In this document: piece by piece, positions 35,341 to 43,484 of the stretch
How the letters are laid out: every line of letters begins with the position of its first letter
How positions within the stretch are numbered: position 1 is the first letter of the stretch
Assembly (NCBI GenBank): GCA_022770365.1
Contig: JALEHU010000005.1
Coordinates: 1-64,000 of the forward strand
Direction: 5' to 3'
From: Blautia sp.
GTDB taxonomy: Bacteria; Bacillota; Clostridia; Lachnospirales; Lachnospiraceae
Length of the DNA: 64,000 nucleotides
Program-made: the position numbers and the translations under genes
The notes under the pieces: generated by a model
The model's database searches: none
Seen by the model: the letters and a program-made list of their open reading frames with translations, nothing else
What the model was told of the DNA's origin: nothing

Positions 35341-38300
35341 TCAGTTAAAGTTTACAGGTATGGTGTTTTTTACAACGTCGTTGTGAAGATAGCGGTCACA
35401 GCGTGCTTTCTTATTGACAAATGTTATGGAAGCATGATTGTTTACAGCAGTCAAAGTGACATTTCCATATGCAATTTCTTCCGGCAATAATCCATAAGAC
35501 GGTGAAGCACCTTTTGTAACCGTTACATTCGATGTGTTCGCAAAGACATTCTCAAGATAATAGTACAATGCAGATTTTTCATAAACACGGTACGTTCCTG
35601 CCGGAACATTACGGAATGTAATCTGAAGCACAGCATAGCCGCTGTCATCCACAGTATATCCATCCTGAGAAAAGCAGACATAATTTTCGTATTTTCGATG
35701 ATTCCCTTTCGCATCCGTTCCTTCCACTACAAAACAAAAAACAGGATTTCCATGCGCCCAGATAATCTCATTTTCCCGGATCTTCTTTATGATCACAATT
35801 TCCCCAAGAGCAGGTCTGTCAGGTTCATTGACTGCTTCAAAAATCCCTGGTTCCGTATTGTCCTCTGTTAAAACAAATTCTTTTTCCCAGGAACCAATAT
35901 AACCTGATGGTGCCTTTGTCTCAGTTACTTTGAATTTCCCTTCATTTTTTGGAGTGATTTCCAGATCTTTTGAACAGTATAACTGACTGGTTTCATCGAA
36001 CTGAGTTTTTGCACTTTCACCAAGGGTGTTTTCGTATTTTCCGGTATCTTTATTATATTGAAAGATGGTAAATTCCGCATCTTTCAGAACAGTTCCTGTC
36101 TCTGACGCAGTCTTTCGGATTTTGATCCGTCCTTTTACATAAACCACAGGCACATTTTCCACTGTAAATTGAAGCCGCTGATTATCCTTGCAAAGATCAA
36201 TTTCCTGTTCAAACCCACCTGTGTATCCATCCGGAACTCTCGTCTCAACAATCTTATATCGTCCCGCATTTTTTTCTGTGATATCCAGTACTTCACTATA
36301 ATATTTACCATCCAACGCATGATAAGTCAGTAATTTTCCGGTGTTCTCATAGGAAGTATTTATGCTGTTCCACTCATAGATAGTAAATTCTGCATCTTTA
36401 AGAATATTCTTCGTTACAGAATCCAGCTTGACTATTTCCACCCTTTTGGGTCCGATATCATTCTCTGCCGTAAACTCGAACAGCTCTTCCTGTCCCATCT
36501 TACTGAGTATAAACTCCTTGCTGAAAGTTCCGGTGAAGCCTTTGGGATTCTGTGTTTCTCTTACCAGGAATTTCCCCTGGTTATCCGCTGTATACCGGAT
36601 AGTTCCCGATTCATAACGTTTTACAGAAGAATTATAGGTAAGATTAACACCGCCGGTATAAGAATTACTGCTTTTGCTCCAGGAATAAAGCGTAAACACC
36701 GCATCCGACAAAATCAGCTGCGTATCAGTTATCACTTTTTTAATGGAAACTCTTCCATAAGAATCCGGAATCTCACTTACGGATACTACTGTCTCAGCAT
36801 TCTGAGTCACCACAGCAGAATGCCTTGAGTTATCAAGTACATATTTTTCTGCTTCCGTCCCTGCTTTGGCATCTGTCTCAATGAGATAATAACTGCCTGC
36901 AGGCACATAGAGAAATTTCAGTTCTCCATTCTGATCCGTATACCCTTCATCCACTTTTTCGTCTTTCTTAAAAACTGTCACACCATTGGAAACAATATTT
37001 ACTGCAGCTTTGAGCTGATATCCTGCTCCTTCAATTTTTTCTTCAGCATTATTGTCTGCTGTTTTCTTAAGCAGAATACTTCCGCATGGAGAAGGACTCA
37101 ACGTCATCGACAATGTCTCCCTGGCTCCTTCATAGTAATATGTTCCCAGATCCTGATAATTGCTTCCATTCATCTGCACATCACCGCTGATGCAGATATA
37201 CTGTACCGGTTTTAAAAGTGCCGTGTAACTGAATTTTTTGGAAGCTGTGGTATTGTATGGTAAAGCAAACCGTATTTTTGCACCTTTATACAATGTGACA
37301 CTTTTCCCTTTGCCCAGAACCCGGGGATTACTCAGACCTCTCGTCGAGTAGTCATCCGCACTCGTCCAATACCCCAGTACCCAGGTGTCTGTGGATGCCC
37401 TGGTGATCTTGATTCCGTTTTTTGCCTGACTGGCTGTCAGCGTATAAACAGAAGAAATCTGGACACCTTTTGTCATGCCGGTCCATCCAAGAGATGCCGG
37501 GACAGTTCTGTAATAGGTAAGATTCCCTTTCATATCTTTTAAAGATACAATATCTCCATTAGAATTCCTGCCGTTGAATTTAACATCTATTACATTGGGA
37601 ATTGTAAGGGAAGTGAGTTTTGTGATCCATCTGTTCAATCCCACATGCTCGCATTCTGCAGCCGTTGCGCCTCCAACATCACCGGAATATATTTTACTCA
37701 GTGCATAATGTGTCAGTACATAACGATTGGACATTTTTGACCAGTCACAATGGCTGCAGGTGGGGTCATAAGTATCACAGATATCTGCAGGTCCTCCATA
37801 GCCATAATACAGAATTTTCTTTATGGATGAATTCGTCAGAGCTTTGATGGCTTCCTCTTTCAGCGTCATCGAGGGAGTCATTGGTCCATTTTTACTTGCA
37901 TTCAGACAATAAACAGGAGCTTTGTGTGATACTCCTTCGTCATCCGTATATTTGATTTCTCTGTAGGAAGTTCCCAGATATGTACTGTGATTACCGTCAT
38001 TAACCCAGATTTCATCCATATTCAGATAATCACTCCGAAGCATGGTAAACTTACTTGTCTGGGCAGCAAGGCTGACTCCTTCATCTGATGATACATTCAT
38101 TACGGTAGCAGCACTCATAAGAGACACATTTTCCACAGGTGCAAGAGCAATGACTTCCCCTGCTTCAATATCTTCGATCAGGTCCTCTTCTTCCTCTGTT
38201 TCTGGCTGAAGAAGTCCGGCATTTTCTTCGGAGAAGAGTACAAAATCATACTCATCAGGAAATTCATCGTTACCAAAATAAGTTTCTTCCTCTGTTTCAT

Positions 38301-38559
38301 CAGCAAAAGTAAACGCATCTCGATCACTTAATGTTACAGAATTTTCTTCAGAATCTGTACTCTCAGTCGAACCTTCTCCGGATATCGTATCCGTTTCTTT
38401 ATTTGACGTTTCCTCTTGTTCCGCATTTTCATTCACTTCCGTATTCTCCTGTATGCCTGTGAATTCCACAATGTCAGTTTCAGCTGCCAGTACAGACATT
38501 GAGATCGGAGCGGCTGCCACAGCTGCCGCCAGCAAAAGACTTAATACTCTCTTTTTCAC
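35341..38559 (-). CDS. Large secreted surface protein: thioester-like domain plus Cna-B repeats
   Basis: 1072 residues from a GTG start with AAGGAG 10 bases upstream; it overlaps the previous stop by 4 bases. A signal peptide (VLSLLLAAAVAAAPISMSVLA) is followed by an acidic Ser/Thr/Glu-rich stretch to about residue 150. Residues ~170-500 resemble a Cys-Gln thioester adhesion domain: APVYCLN puts the likely thioester Cys at 218, and YYGYGG fits, but the position expected for the partner Gln appears as His284 (VLTHYALS). From ~505 on, five Cna-B/SpaA-like modules begin near GSILLKKTA, GRVSIKKVI, KRVEIVKLD, GRIKIRKTA and GEIVIIKKI, with E-T motifs typical of Lys-Asn/Asp isopeptide modules. No C-terminal LPXTG motif or helix; it ends in a charged tail, so attachment to the cell is unexplained. 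Confidence 0.85.
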   Translation of the reverse strand: MKKRVLSLLLAAAVAAAPISMSVLAAETDIVEFTGIQENTEVNENAEQEETSNKETDTISGEGSTESTDSEENSVTLSDRDAFTFADETEEETYFGNDEFPDEYDFVLFSEENAGLLQPETEEEEDLIEDIEAGEVIALAPVENVSLMSAATVMNVSSDEGVSLAAQTSKFTMLRSDYLNMDEIWVNDGNHSTYLGTSYREIKYTDDEGVSHKAPVYCLNASKNGPMTPSMTLKEEAIKALTNSSIKKILYYGYGGPADICDTYDPTCSHCDWSKMSNRYVLTHYALSKIYSGDVGGATAAECEHVGLNRWITKLTSLTIPNVIDVKFNGRNSNGDIVSLKDMKGNLTYYRTVPASLGWTGMTKGVQISSVYTLTASQAKNGIKITRASTDTWVLGYWTSADDYSTRGLSNPRVLGKGKSVTLYKGAKIRFALPYNTTASKKFSYTALLKPVQYICISGDVQMNGSNYQDLGTYYYEGARETLSMTLSPSPCGSILLKKTADNNAEEKIEGAGYQLKAAVNIVSNGVTVFKKDEKVDEGYTDQNGELKFLYVPAGSYYLIETDAKAGTEAEKYVLDNSRHSAVVTQNAETVVSVSEIPDSYGRVSIKKVITDTQLILSDAVFTLYSWSKSSNSYTGGVNLTYNSSVKRYESGTIRYTADNQGKFLVRETQNPKGFTGTFSKEFILSKMGQEELFEFTAENDIGPKRVEIVKLDSVTKNILKDAEFTIYEWNSINTSYENTGKLLTYHALDGKYYSEVLDITEKNAGRYKIVETRVPDGYTGGFEQEIDLCKDNQRLQFTVENVPVVYVKGRIKIRKTASETGTVLKDAEFTIFQYNKDTGKYENTLGESAKTQFDETSQLYCSKDLEITPKNEGKFKVTETKAPSGYIGSWEKEFVLTEDNTEPGIFEAVNEPDRPALGEIVIIKKIRENEIIWAHGNPVFCFVVEGTDAKGNHRKYENYVCFSQDGYTVDDSGYAVLQITFRNVPAGTYRVYEKSALYYYLENVFANTSNVTVTKGASPSYGLLPEEIAYGNVTLTAVNNHASITFVNKKARCDRYLHNDVVKNTIPVNFN

Positions 38560-39770
38560 TGTCGCACATCTCCTTTCCGAATAATCAGAACAGTCGTACC
38601 CGTCAGCATTGATATAATTGCCATTACAAGAAGGCTCAGTAAAGGAGTTTCATCTGCTGTTTTTACCGGTTCGGCAGTGTCTGTTCCATTCCGGTAACCG
38701 GAAGAGCCGGATGTCTGTACCCGATTTTCTTCTGGAATGACTGATGGTTCTGCGTCATCTTCATAGACAGAGAAATACCACTTCACAGCAGCGTCTCTAA
38801 GCGCATATGCATTTTTTAATTCAGCAGGCACAGATACTGTGAATTCCATAGTTCCTCCCTCGCCCGGCTGAAACACTCCAAGCGAAACTTCTTCTTTTAA
38901 TTCTTCTGCAAGAAGATTTCCTGAATAAATAGCTTTTCCATCCATAGATATTGTTAATTGAATCTTTCTCAACAGATCCATCCTGTCTTCTCTCTGGCAT
39001 ACGATCCCCGTATGAAAAAAGATTTCCGCAGGTTTTTTTGTCGTATTTAGAATGTCTATAGAATCCCGGAATGTATCACCCGGCATAGCTGTCCTGAAAT
39101 TTGCAAAGAAATCATCCGGAACCGCCAGAAGCTTATGTGCATTTCCGCTAAATTCCACAGATAATTCAACTTTTTTCTTTTCTGAAACAACTGTTCCATT
39201 TTCTTCATGGATACAAAGCTCAATCTCCTGATCTCCCCATGGAGACATGGCATTAAAATCCGGCTCAAAATTTGCTGCCTGTATAGCATCAGCCTGAATA
39301 TCTATTGTCAGCTTCTGATCAGAATGGGATTCATTCCATTCTTTTGGAATCTCCACAGCCTCAAATAGTGTTGCCGATTTTCCATAATCAAGGATTTCCG
39401 TATAGTAATAATACTCACCTTTTTTTACCCATTGAGCAGGAACACCCAGAATATTACTTTCAGACAGTCCCTCCAGTTCCTCTTTGTCCTGTTCGTAAGA
39501 AATCCTTGCTCTGATCCAGCAGGGCATGGCATGATTCGTAATGCGCGGGATTTTGGAGATTACATCACCCGGCAGAACAATCCTGGAGTTTGTATAGGAA
39601 ATCTCGGTTCCCTCTTTCACTTCATACTCTTTCAAACTGATATTCACATCACCTGTCGCTATGTGATTTGTTACTGTTACAATGTCTGAAAAATATCCAA
39701 ATGTTGCGGAAACACAGGCGATCAGCATTGCCGCAGTACATACAGCCAGTCGGTTTTTCCGTATTTTCAA
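38556..39770 (-). CDS. TasA/camelysin-like surface protein with C-terminal membrane anchor
   Basis: 404 residues from the TTG at 39770, chosen because AAGGAGG lies about 9 bases upstream; the ATG at 39824 would overlap the previous gene by 37 bases and has no ribosome site. The SipW-type signal KIRKNRLAVCTAAMLIACVS ends at ATFGYFSD, followed by HIATGDVNISLKE, the pattern of TasA/camelysin proteins. The middle is beta-rich. The C-terminus has PVKTADETP, a hydrophobic helix LLSLLVMAIISMLTGTTVLII and RKGDVRQ, resembling VKTGD-type clostridial wall anchors with Gly changed to Ala. It probably forms or anchors extracellular fibres. The next gene overlaps it by 4 bases. Confidence 0.82.
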   Translation of the reverse strand: MKIRKNRLAVCTAAMLIACVSATFGYFSDIVTVTNHIATGDVNISLKEYEVKEGTEISYTNSRIVLPGDVISKIPRITNHAMPCWIRARISYEQDKEELEGLSESNILGVPAQWVKKGEYYYYTEILDYGKSATLFEAVEIPKEWNESHSDQKLTIDIQADAIQAANFEPDFNAMSPWGDQEIELCIHEENGTVVSEKKKVELSVEFSGNAHKLLAVPDDFFANFRTAMPGDTFRDSIDILNTTKKPAEIFFHTGIVCQREDRMDLLRKIQLTISMDGKAIYSGNLLAEELKEEVSLGVFQPGEGGTMEFTVSVPAELKNAYALRDAAVKWYFSVYEDDAEPSVIPEENRVQTSGSSGYRNGTDTAEPVKTADETPLLSLLVMAIISMLTGTTVLIIRKGDVRQ

Positions 39771-39787
39771 AAAGGTCTCCCTCCTTC

Positions 39788-40357
39788 CTAAATACCTGAT
39801 ATCGGATTCAGAGAGTAATTCCATGCTGACTCATAGTCTTTGAATTCCCCGCACTCCACGGATTCCTCATACACATGGATTTCAAAATCCTTTATTTTAT
39901 CCTGATAGAGGGTATCAATTTTGTCCCGGTCAATGGTAAATCCGGTAAACAAAGGAGTAGTGGACTGACCTTCTTTCAGCAGATGCCTGTAATAATAGTA
40001 TCCATCACTGCTGTTATATTTCCAGTTCGCAGTATCCAGCCCAAGCAATGCAACACCTTTTCCGATATCGTAGTTTGAATAAGACACAGATACCCGCACA
40101 TAGCAGTCCACATTGAAAGCATTTTCTGCTGAAGATACATTCTTTACCCATACCGTTTTTTTGTATTCCGGTTTTCTTTCGTCACCCGGATCTGATGGTT
40201 CAGGGAAATCTTCTTCTATCTGTGACTCATTTCTTCCTACAGCCACCCTGTTTTTGTGGTAATCATAATCGCTGAAATATGCCGCAGTTCCGCCAATACA
40301 CAAAATCCCTGCCAGTGCTGCAGCACATACGGATTCAGGTATCGTTCTTCTTCTCAT
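39788..40357 (-). CDS. SipW-dependent TasA-like protein 2
   Basis: 189 residues. The signal sequence SVCAAALAGILCIGGTAAYFSD has the A-Y-F-S-D end typical of substrates of ER-type signal peptidase SipW. The mature part includes NRVAVGRNES, KKTVWVKNVSSAENAFNVD and CYVRVSVSYSN, a beta-sandwich pattern as in camelysin/TasA, and a repeated aromatic stretch DGYYYYRHLL. It overlaps the upstream gene by 4 bases (ATGA), with GGGGTGA as ribosome site. Likely an extracellular matrix or minor fibre subunit. Confidence 0.82.
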   Translation of the reverse strand: MRRRTIPESVCAAALAGILCIGGTAAYFSDYDYHKNRVAVGRNESQIEEDFPEPSDPGDERKPEYKKTVWVKNVSSAENAFNVDCYVRVSVSYSNYDIGKGVALLGLDTANWKYNSSDGYYYYRHLLKEGQSTTPLFTGFTIDRDKIDTLYQDKIKDFEIHVYEESVECGEFKDYESAWNYSLNPISGI

Positions 40358-41001
40358 TTAGTCACCCCGCCGGATTGTCCATTATTCTGCTGCACATATT
40401 TCTTATAAGCCTCAGCCGCCTGCTGCACTACAGTTCCTTCATCTCCGCCGGTATTCGCTGTCTGGATTGCATAAGCTCTCACAGGTATGTCAAACTGCTG
40501 TGTATCAATCTGTCCTTCAATTACATTGGCAAATGTCACCATATCAAACAGTGTAGTCGTTGTCTGACCCGGTTTCAGCACTTTATTGTATGCAAAGGTA
40601 TAGACTCTGCTGGTTCCGGAAGTTTTTGCCTCCAGCTGCGTCCAGTCTGCTTTTTTAGTAAAGCTGAAAAGTTCCATATTCTTTTTGTCAATACGATTGC
40701 CGGAGGCATCTGCTGTGATAACATCTGCCGTCGGGATGGATACTTCCAGATACACAAAAGCATCATTGATTCCTGCATTTTTTACCTGCGGATCTTTCCT
40801 GATCTGCTGAGTCGGCTCAATTTTCGTATTATCCTCCGGTTTCCAGTTGGGCTCTTCCAGCTCAATATCTACTTTTCCTACGGTAAACTCATTTACAGTT
40901 TTGTCATAGTCTGTCAGGTATGCCATAGTTCCGCCCACTGCAAGGGCTGCTGCCGCACAGCATACTGCTGTTGTCCTGATGATCGTTTTTTTAATTTTCA
41001 T
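40354..41001 (-). CDS. SipW-dependent TasA-like protein 1
   Basis: 215 residues. The signal part TTAVCCAAAALAVGGTMAYLTD ends with the A-Y-L-T-D motif of SipW-processed TasA-family proteins, then KTVNEFTVGKVDIELEEPNW, where T-V-G-K-V-D-I matches the conserved start of the mature camelysin-like domain. Later parts, KDPQVKNAGINDAFVYLEVSIP and QFDIPVRAYAIQTAN, fit the same fold. A Gln/Gly-rich tail ends the protein. It starts by 4-base overlap with the signal peptidase gene. Best candidate for the main fibre subunit. Confidence 0.87.
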   Translation of the reverse strand: MKIKKTIIRTTAVCCAAAALAVGGTMAYLTDYDKTVNEFTVGKVDIELEEPNWKPEDNTKIEPTQQIRKDPQVKNAGINDAFVYLEVSIPTADVITADASGNRIDKKNMELFSFTKKADWTQLEAKTSGTSRVYTFAYNKVLKPGQTTTTLFDMVTFANVIEGQIDTQQFDIPVRAYAIQTANTGGDEGTVVQQAAEAYKKYVQQNNGQSGGVTK

Positions 41002-41504
41002 ATGACCTTTCCGCGCGTTTCTTCGCGCTCTCCTTTTCTTTTTTTATTGTTTTCATGAAAAACGGGCTTTGATTCTGCAAGAAAGAGCAGGATGTATACT
41101 ACAATGACCAGAAACAGTATCATCCTGTTCTGAAGATAAGAAACGACATAGCCTAAGAAAGGCAAAGAAAAACAGACCGTTCCCACTACGCGGGAAGGAA
41201 GAACTGTAACTGCGTCTTCTTCCAGATTTGCATCTCCCTTTGTCACATAAAAGCCGTCCTCAAGACGGACAACACGATGCGTGACCGTTGTTTTTTCGAT
41301 ACGATATGTAATCACATCGCCTGCTTTTGGTTTTCTTTTTCTCATATCTGTAAAAACCATTCCTCCCGCAGGGATTTCCGGCTCCATTGAGCCTGATAAT
41401 ACCGCATAAGGGCAGATTCCCGCCATACGGACCAGAAGAAGAGTCAGACCAAAGAATATGATAATTCCCATAAGCCCGTTTAAAATCCACCGAAAGAATT
41501 TCAT
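40998..41504 (-). CDS. sipW: SipW-type (ER-type) signal peptidase I
   Basis: 168 residues from the ATG at 41504 with AAGGAG 5 bases upstream; longer readings extend into the untranslated leader. An N-terminal helix LMGIIIFFGLTLLLVRMAG is followed by the catalytic Ser in VLSGSMEPEIPAGG and by VTHRVVRL, where the ER-type enzymes have His instead of the bacterial Lys. A second helix near the C-terminus (MILFLVIVVYILLFLA) anchors the enzyme. SipW cuts the signal peptides of TasA-like proteins, which are the next three genes, all linked by 4-base overlaps or short gaps. Confidence 0.92.
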   Translation of the reverse strand: MKFFRWILNGLMGIIIFFGLTLLLVRMAGICPYAVLSGSMEPEIPAGGMVFTDMRKRKPKAGDVITYRIEKTTVTHRVVRLEDGFYVTKGDANLEEDAVTVLPSRVVGTVCFSLPFLGYVVSYLQNRMILFLVIVVYILLFLAESKPVFHENNKKRKGEREETRGKVI

Positions 41505-41910
41505 TGCCGCTCCTTGTATTAGAATATTTACTCTGTCAGTAATTTCAACGTACTCCACCCAGGCGGAGAACGTCTGCAATATTTTTTCTCCAAAAAATCC
41601 CTTCCTTTCGAAAAACATCAAAAACAAATTCGATTTTGCCTGATAACAGGCATTACTAATTTTTTGCCTGACAACAGGCATTATCGAATAAAAAACGATC
41701 AGGGATTTTATAATGAAACAAAAAACGGGAATATAAAAATAGTAAGACTTTAATTAAATTAGAGAATTTTCAGCGAATTGCTTTGTATGGCTGATGATTA
41801 ACAGAGAAATTTAAAGAAACATTCCAAACGTTTTGATACAAAAAACCGGGAACCGGAGTAAAACAGAATACTTTCCTAAACTATATGCAATTATCAAAGA
41901 ACTTTGAGAT
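41505..41910 (-). other. Long untranslated leader of the sipW operon
   Basis: From the predicted start point near 41910 to the sipW ATG there are about 400 bases with no convincing gene. The stretch is A/T-rich and contains two tandem GC-rich palindromes (41637-41680), a 4-bp CCGG hairpin followed by six T (minus strand, ends near 41840) and a TCAAAG/CTTTGA palindrome at the start point. No known riboswitch class was recognised. Confidence 0.5.
41637..41680. repeat. Two tandem 16-bp palindromes in the sipW leader
   Basis: TGCCTG-N4-CAGGCA occurs at 41637-41652 and again at 41665-41680, a period of 28 bases, with the flanks (TTT before, TT after) also shared. As DNA they could be paired operators; as RNA each forms a 6-bp hairpin with a four-base loop. 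Confidence 0.75.
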
Positions 41911-41916
41911 GTTCTA

Positions 41917-41945
41917 ATATTACCTTCCTTAAGAATAAAAGTCAA
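41917..41945 (-). promoter_or_regulatory. Promoter of the sipW/TasA/Cna-B operon with start-point palindrome
   Basis: Minus strand TTGACT (41940-41945), 17-base spacer, TAATAT (41917-41922). The perfect inverted repeat TCAAAG-AA-CTTTGA at 41894-41907 covers the region just after the predicted start and would suit a repressor. Confidence 0.65.
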
Positions 41946-41990
41946 TCCATTTCCTGGTTTTTCCGCAAAGAATCGTTCGCCATAATTCGA

Positions 41991-42021
41991 CAAAAATCGG
42001 GAGCCGCAAAGTACGGCTCCC
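41991..42021 (-). terminator. Terminator of the second ABC importer / URO-D operon
   Basis: GGGAGCCG (41999-42006) pairs with CGGCTCCC (42014-42021) around 7 bases; on the minus strand the stem is followed by GATTTTTG. It lies 30 bases past the decayed URO-D gene. Confidence 0.82.
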
Positions 42022-42050
42022 ACATATCAAACAGATCAAAACACTATCTT

Positions 42051-42634
42051 TTATAAAGACCTCACGATTCTCCCGACTTCTTTCAGCTTTTCATACGTAA
42101 CTCCGGGAGGACAGCTGTCACTGTTAGCCAGGATAAATTTCCTTCCTTTTGACATAGAGCAAAGGTAATTTACACGTTCCTCTAATTCGTTCATATTACA
42201 TTGCTCATAAAATGTCGGTTCAATACCGCCAATCAATCCTTTATCATTGTCAAGAAGAGTAAACGCCTCGTCAAGATCAATATTTCCGGTTGGCGGAGGA
42301 GAAATGGATTCTACCATATCAATCGCTGTCTTGTTCATCAATGGAAGTAAATCTCTTATCTGCCCACATGCATGATGTATCAGATACTTATCGTGTTTAT
42401 GTATCATCTCACCCCATTTATGGATTACCGGAGCTGTATATTTTCTAAAGAAATCAGGACTGATATTGGTTGTTGAACTGTCTTCCCAGAAGATAAAACC
42501 TTCCGCCTCGGAATTAACAGAAATTTCCACCGACCTGACAGATACTTTTTCCATCACGGCGAGACATTCTTCCACTACTTCCGGAAAATCATACAACGCA
42601 ATCTTTGTTTCGGCGTTAATTCATCCTTTATCAT
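42051..42634 (-). pseudogene. Decayed URO-D family methyltransferase gene with internal deletion
   Basis: An intact start region (AAAGGAG, then ATG at 42634 encoding MIKDELTPKQRL, the typical URO-D N-terminus) runs after 12 codons into a sequence that fits only in another frame. That second frame, readable from 42596 to 42051 (about 181 residues), encodes the C-terminal half of a uroporphyrinogen decarboxylase/MtaA-like protein: LYDFPEVVEECLAVMEK, TTNISPDFFRKYTAPVI, the zinc-type motif HHACGQ, SISPPPTGNIDLDEAF and LIGGIEP. About 150-180 residues of the usual N-terminal half are missing. In frame one, a stop comes after 19 residues. It is the last gene of the second ABC importer operon. A sequencing artefact is unlikely given the size of the loss. 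Confidence 0.8.
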
Positions 42635-42662
42635 CGCTCAATCTCCTTTTGTCTGCCAAAGG

Positions 42663-43484
42663 CTATTCTTTTACTGCTCCTGATGTCATACCACCAATTA
42701 TGTATTTCTGGCCAATCATATAAACAATAACAACAGGAATACAGGTCAGCACGATATCTGCAAAAATATAATTCCAGTAGCTCTTATTCTTTCCAAAGAA
42801 CTGATATACTGCCATCGTCATCGGGAAAAGTTTGCTTTTACTCGACAGATACAGCGGTGTCAGGAAGTCACTCCATACTCCCATAAACTGAAGGATAAAA
42901 CATGTCACCATTGTCGGTTTGAGGAGCGGCATGATAATCTTAAAAAACAAGCTGATCGGACCGGCTCCGTCAATTACTGCCGCTTCGTCCAATTCTACCG
43001 GAACAGATGTTACAAAGTTTCGTATCGTAAATACACAGAACGGAATCATCGCACTTGTAAATACAGTAATAATGCCGACACGTGTATCATTCAGATGGAA
43101 AGACGAAAGTACCCGTACCAATGTAACATAGTTTACCGGGAAGAACAATCCACAGAGAACAAAATAATAAATAAAAACATTTAACTTTGTCCGTTTACGG
43201 CACAAAACAAAAGCAGCCATCGCACACAGCACAACTCCAAGGCCCGTGGAAACCAATGCGTAGATCAAACTGTTTGTAAATCCCTGGATCAGGTTACCTT
43301 TATCAATGACTTCCAGATAATTATTGAAATACCATTCTGTCGGAAGTGCAAGGCTCATTCGTGCAGCTTCTGATTTTGACTTAAATGAATTAATCAGAAC
43401 CATATAAAACGGAACAATAACCAGAAGGCTTAAGAAAACACATACCACATGCTTAAGGACTGTCTGAATTTTCTTTTTTGTCAT
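42663..43484 (-). CDS. Sugar-type ABC transporter permease, MalG type
   Basis: 273 residues, six predicted helices, EAA loop DEAAVIDGAGPISLFFKI for ATPase docking. It overlaps the MalF-type gene by 4 bases and is followed 28 bases later by the start of the decayed URO-D gene. Part of the CUT1 carbohydrate family, although neighbouring methyltransferase remnants leave open a methylated or osmolyte-like substrate. No ATPase gene in the operon. Confidence 0.92.
   Translation of the reverse strand: MTKKKIQTVLKHVVCVFLSLLVIVPFYMVLINSFKSKSEAARMSLALPTEWYFNNYLEVIDKGNLIQGFTNSLIYALVSTGLGVVLCAMAAFVLCRKRTKLNVFIYYFVLCGLFFPVNYVTLVRVLSSFHLNDTRVGIITVFTSAMIPFCVFTIRNFVTSVPVELDEAAVIDGAGPISLFFKIIMPLLKPTMVTCFILQFMGVWSDFLTPLYLSSKSKLFPMTMAVYQFFGKNKSYWNYIFADIVLTCIPVVIVYMIGQKYIIGGMTSGAVKE

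Noticed and set aside
41840-41856. CCGG-TTC-CCGG followed by six T on the minus strand as an attenuator in the sipW leader
   Set aside because: Only a 4-bp stem, too weak to call a terminator.
41811-42023. 70-codon minus-strand open frame near the sipW promoter
   Set aside because: Overlaps the terminator stem and promoter, no ribosome site, no similarity recognised.
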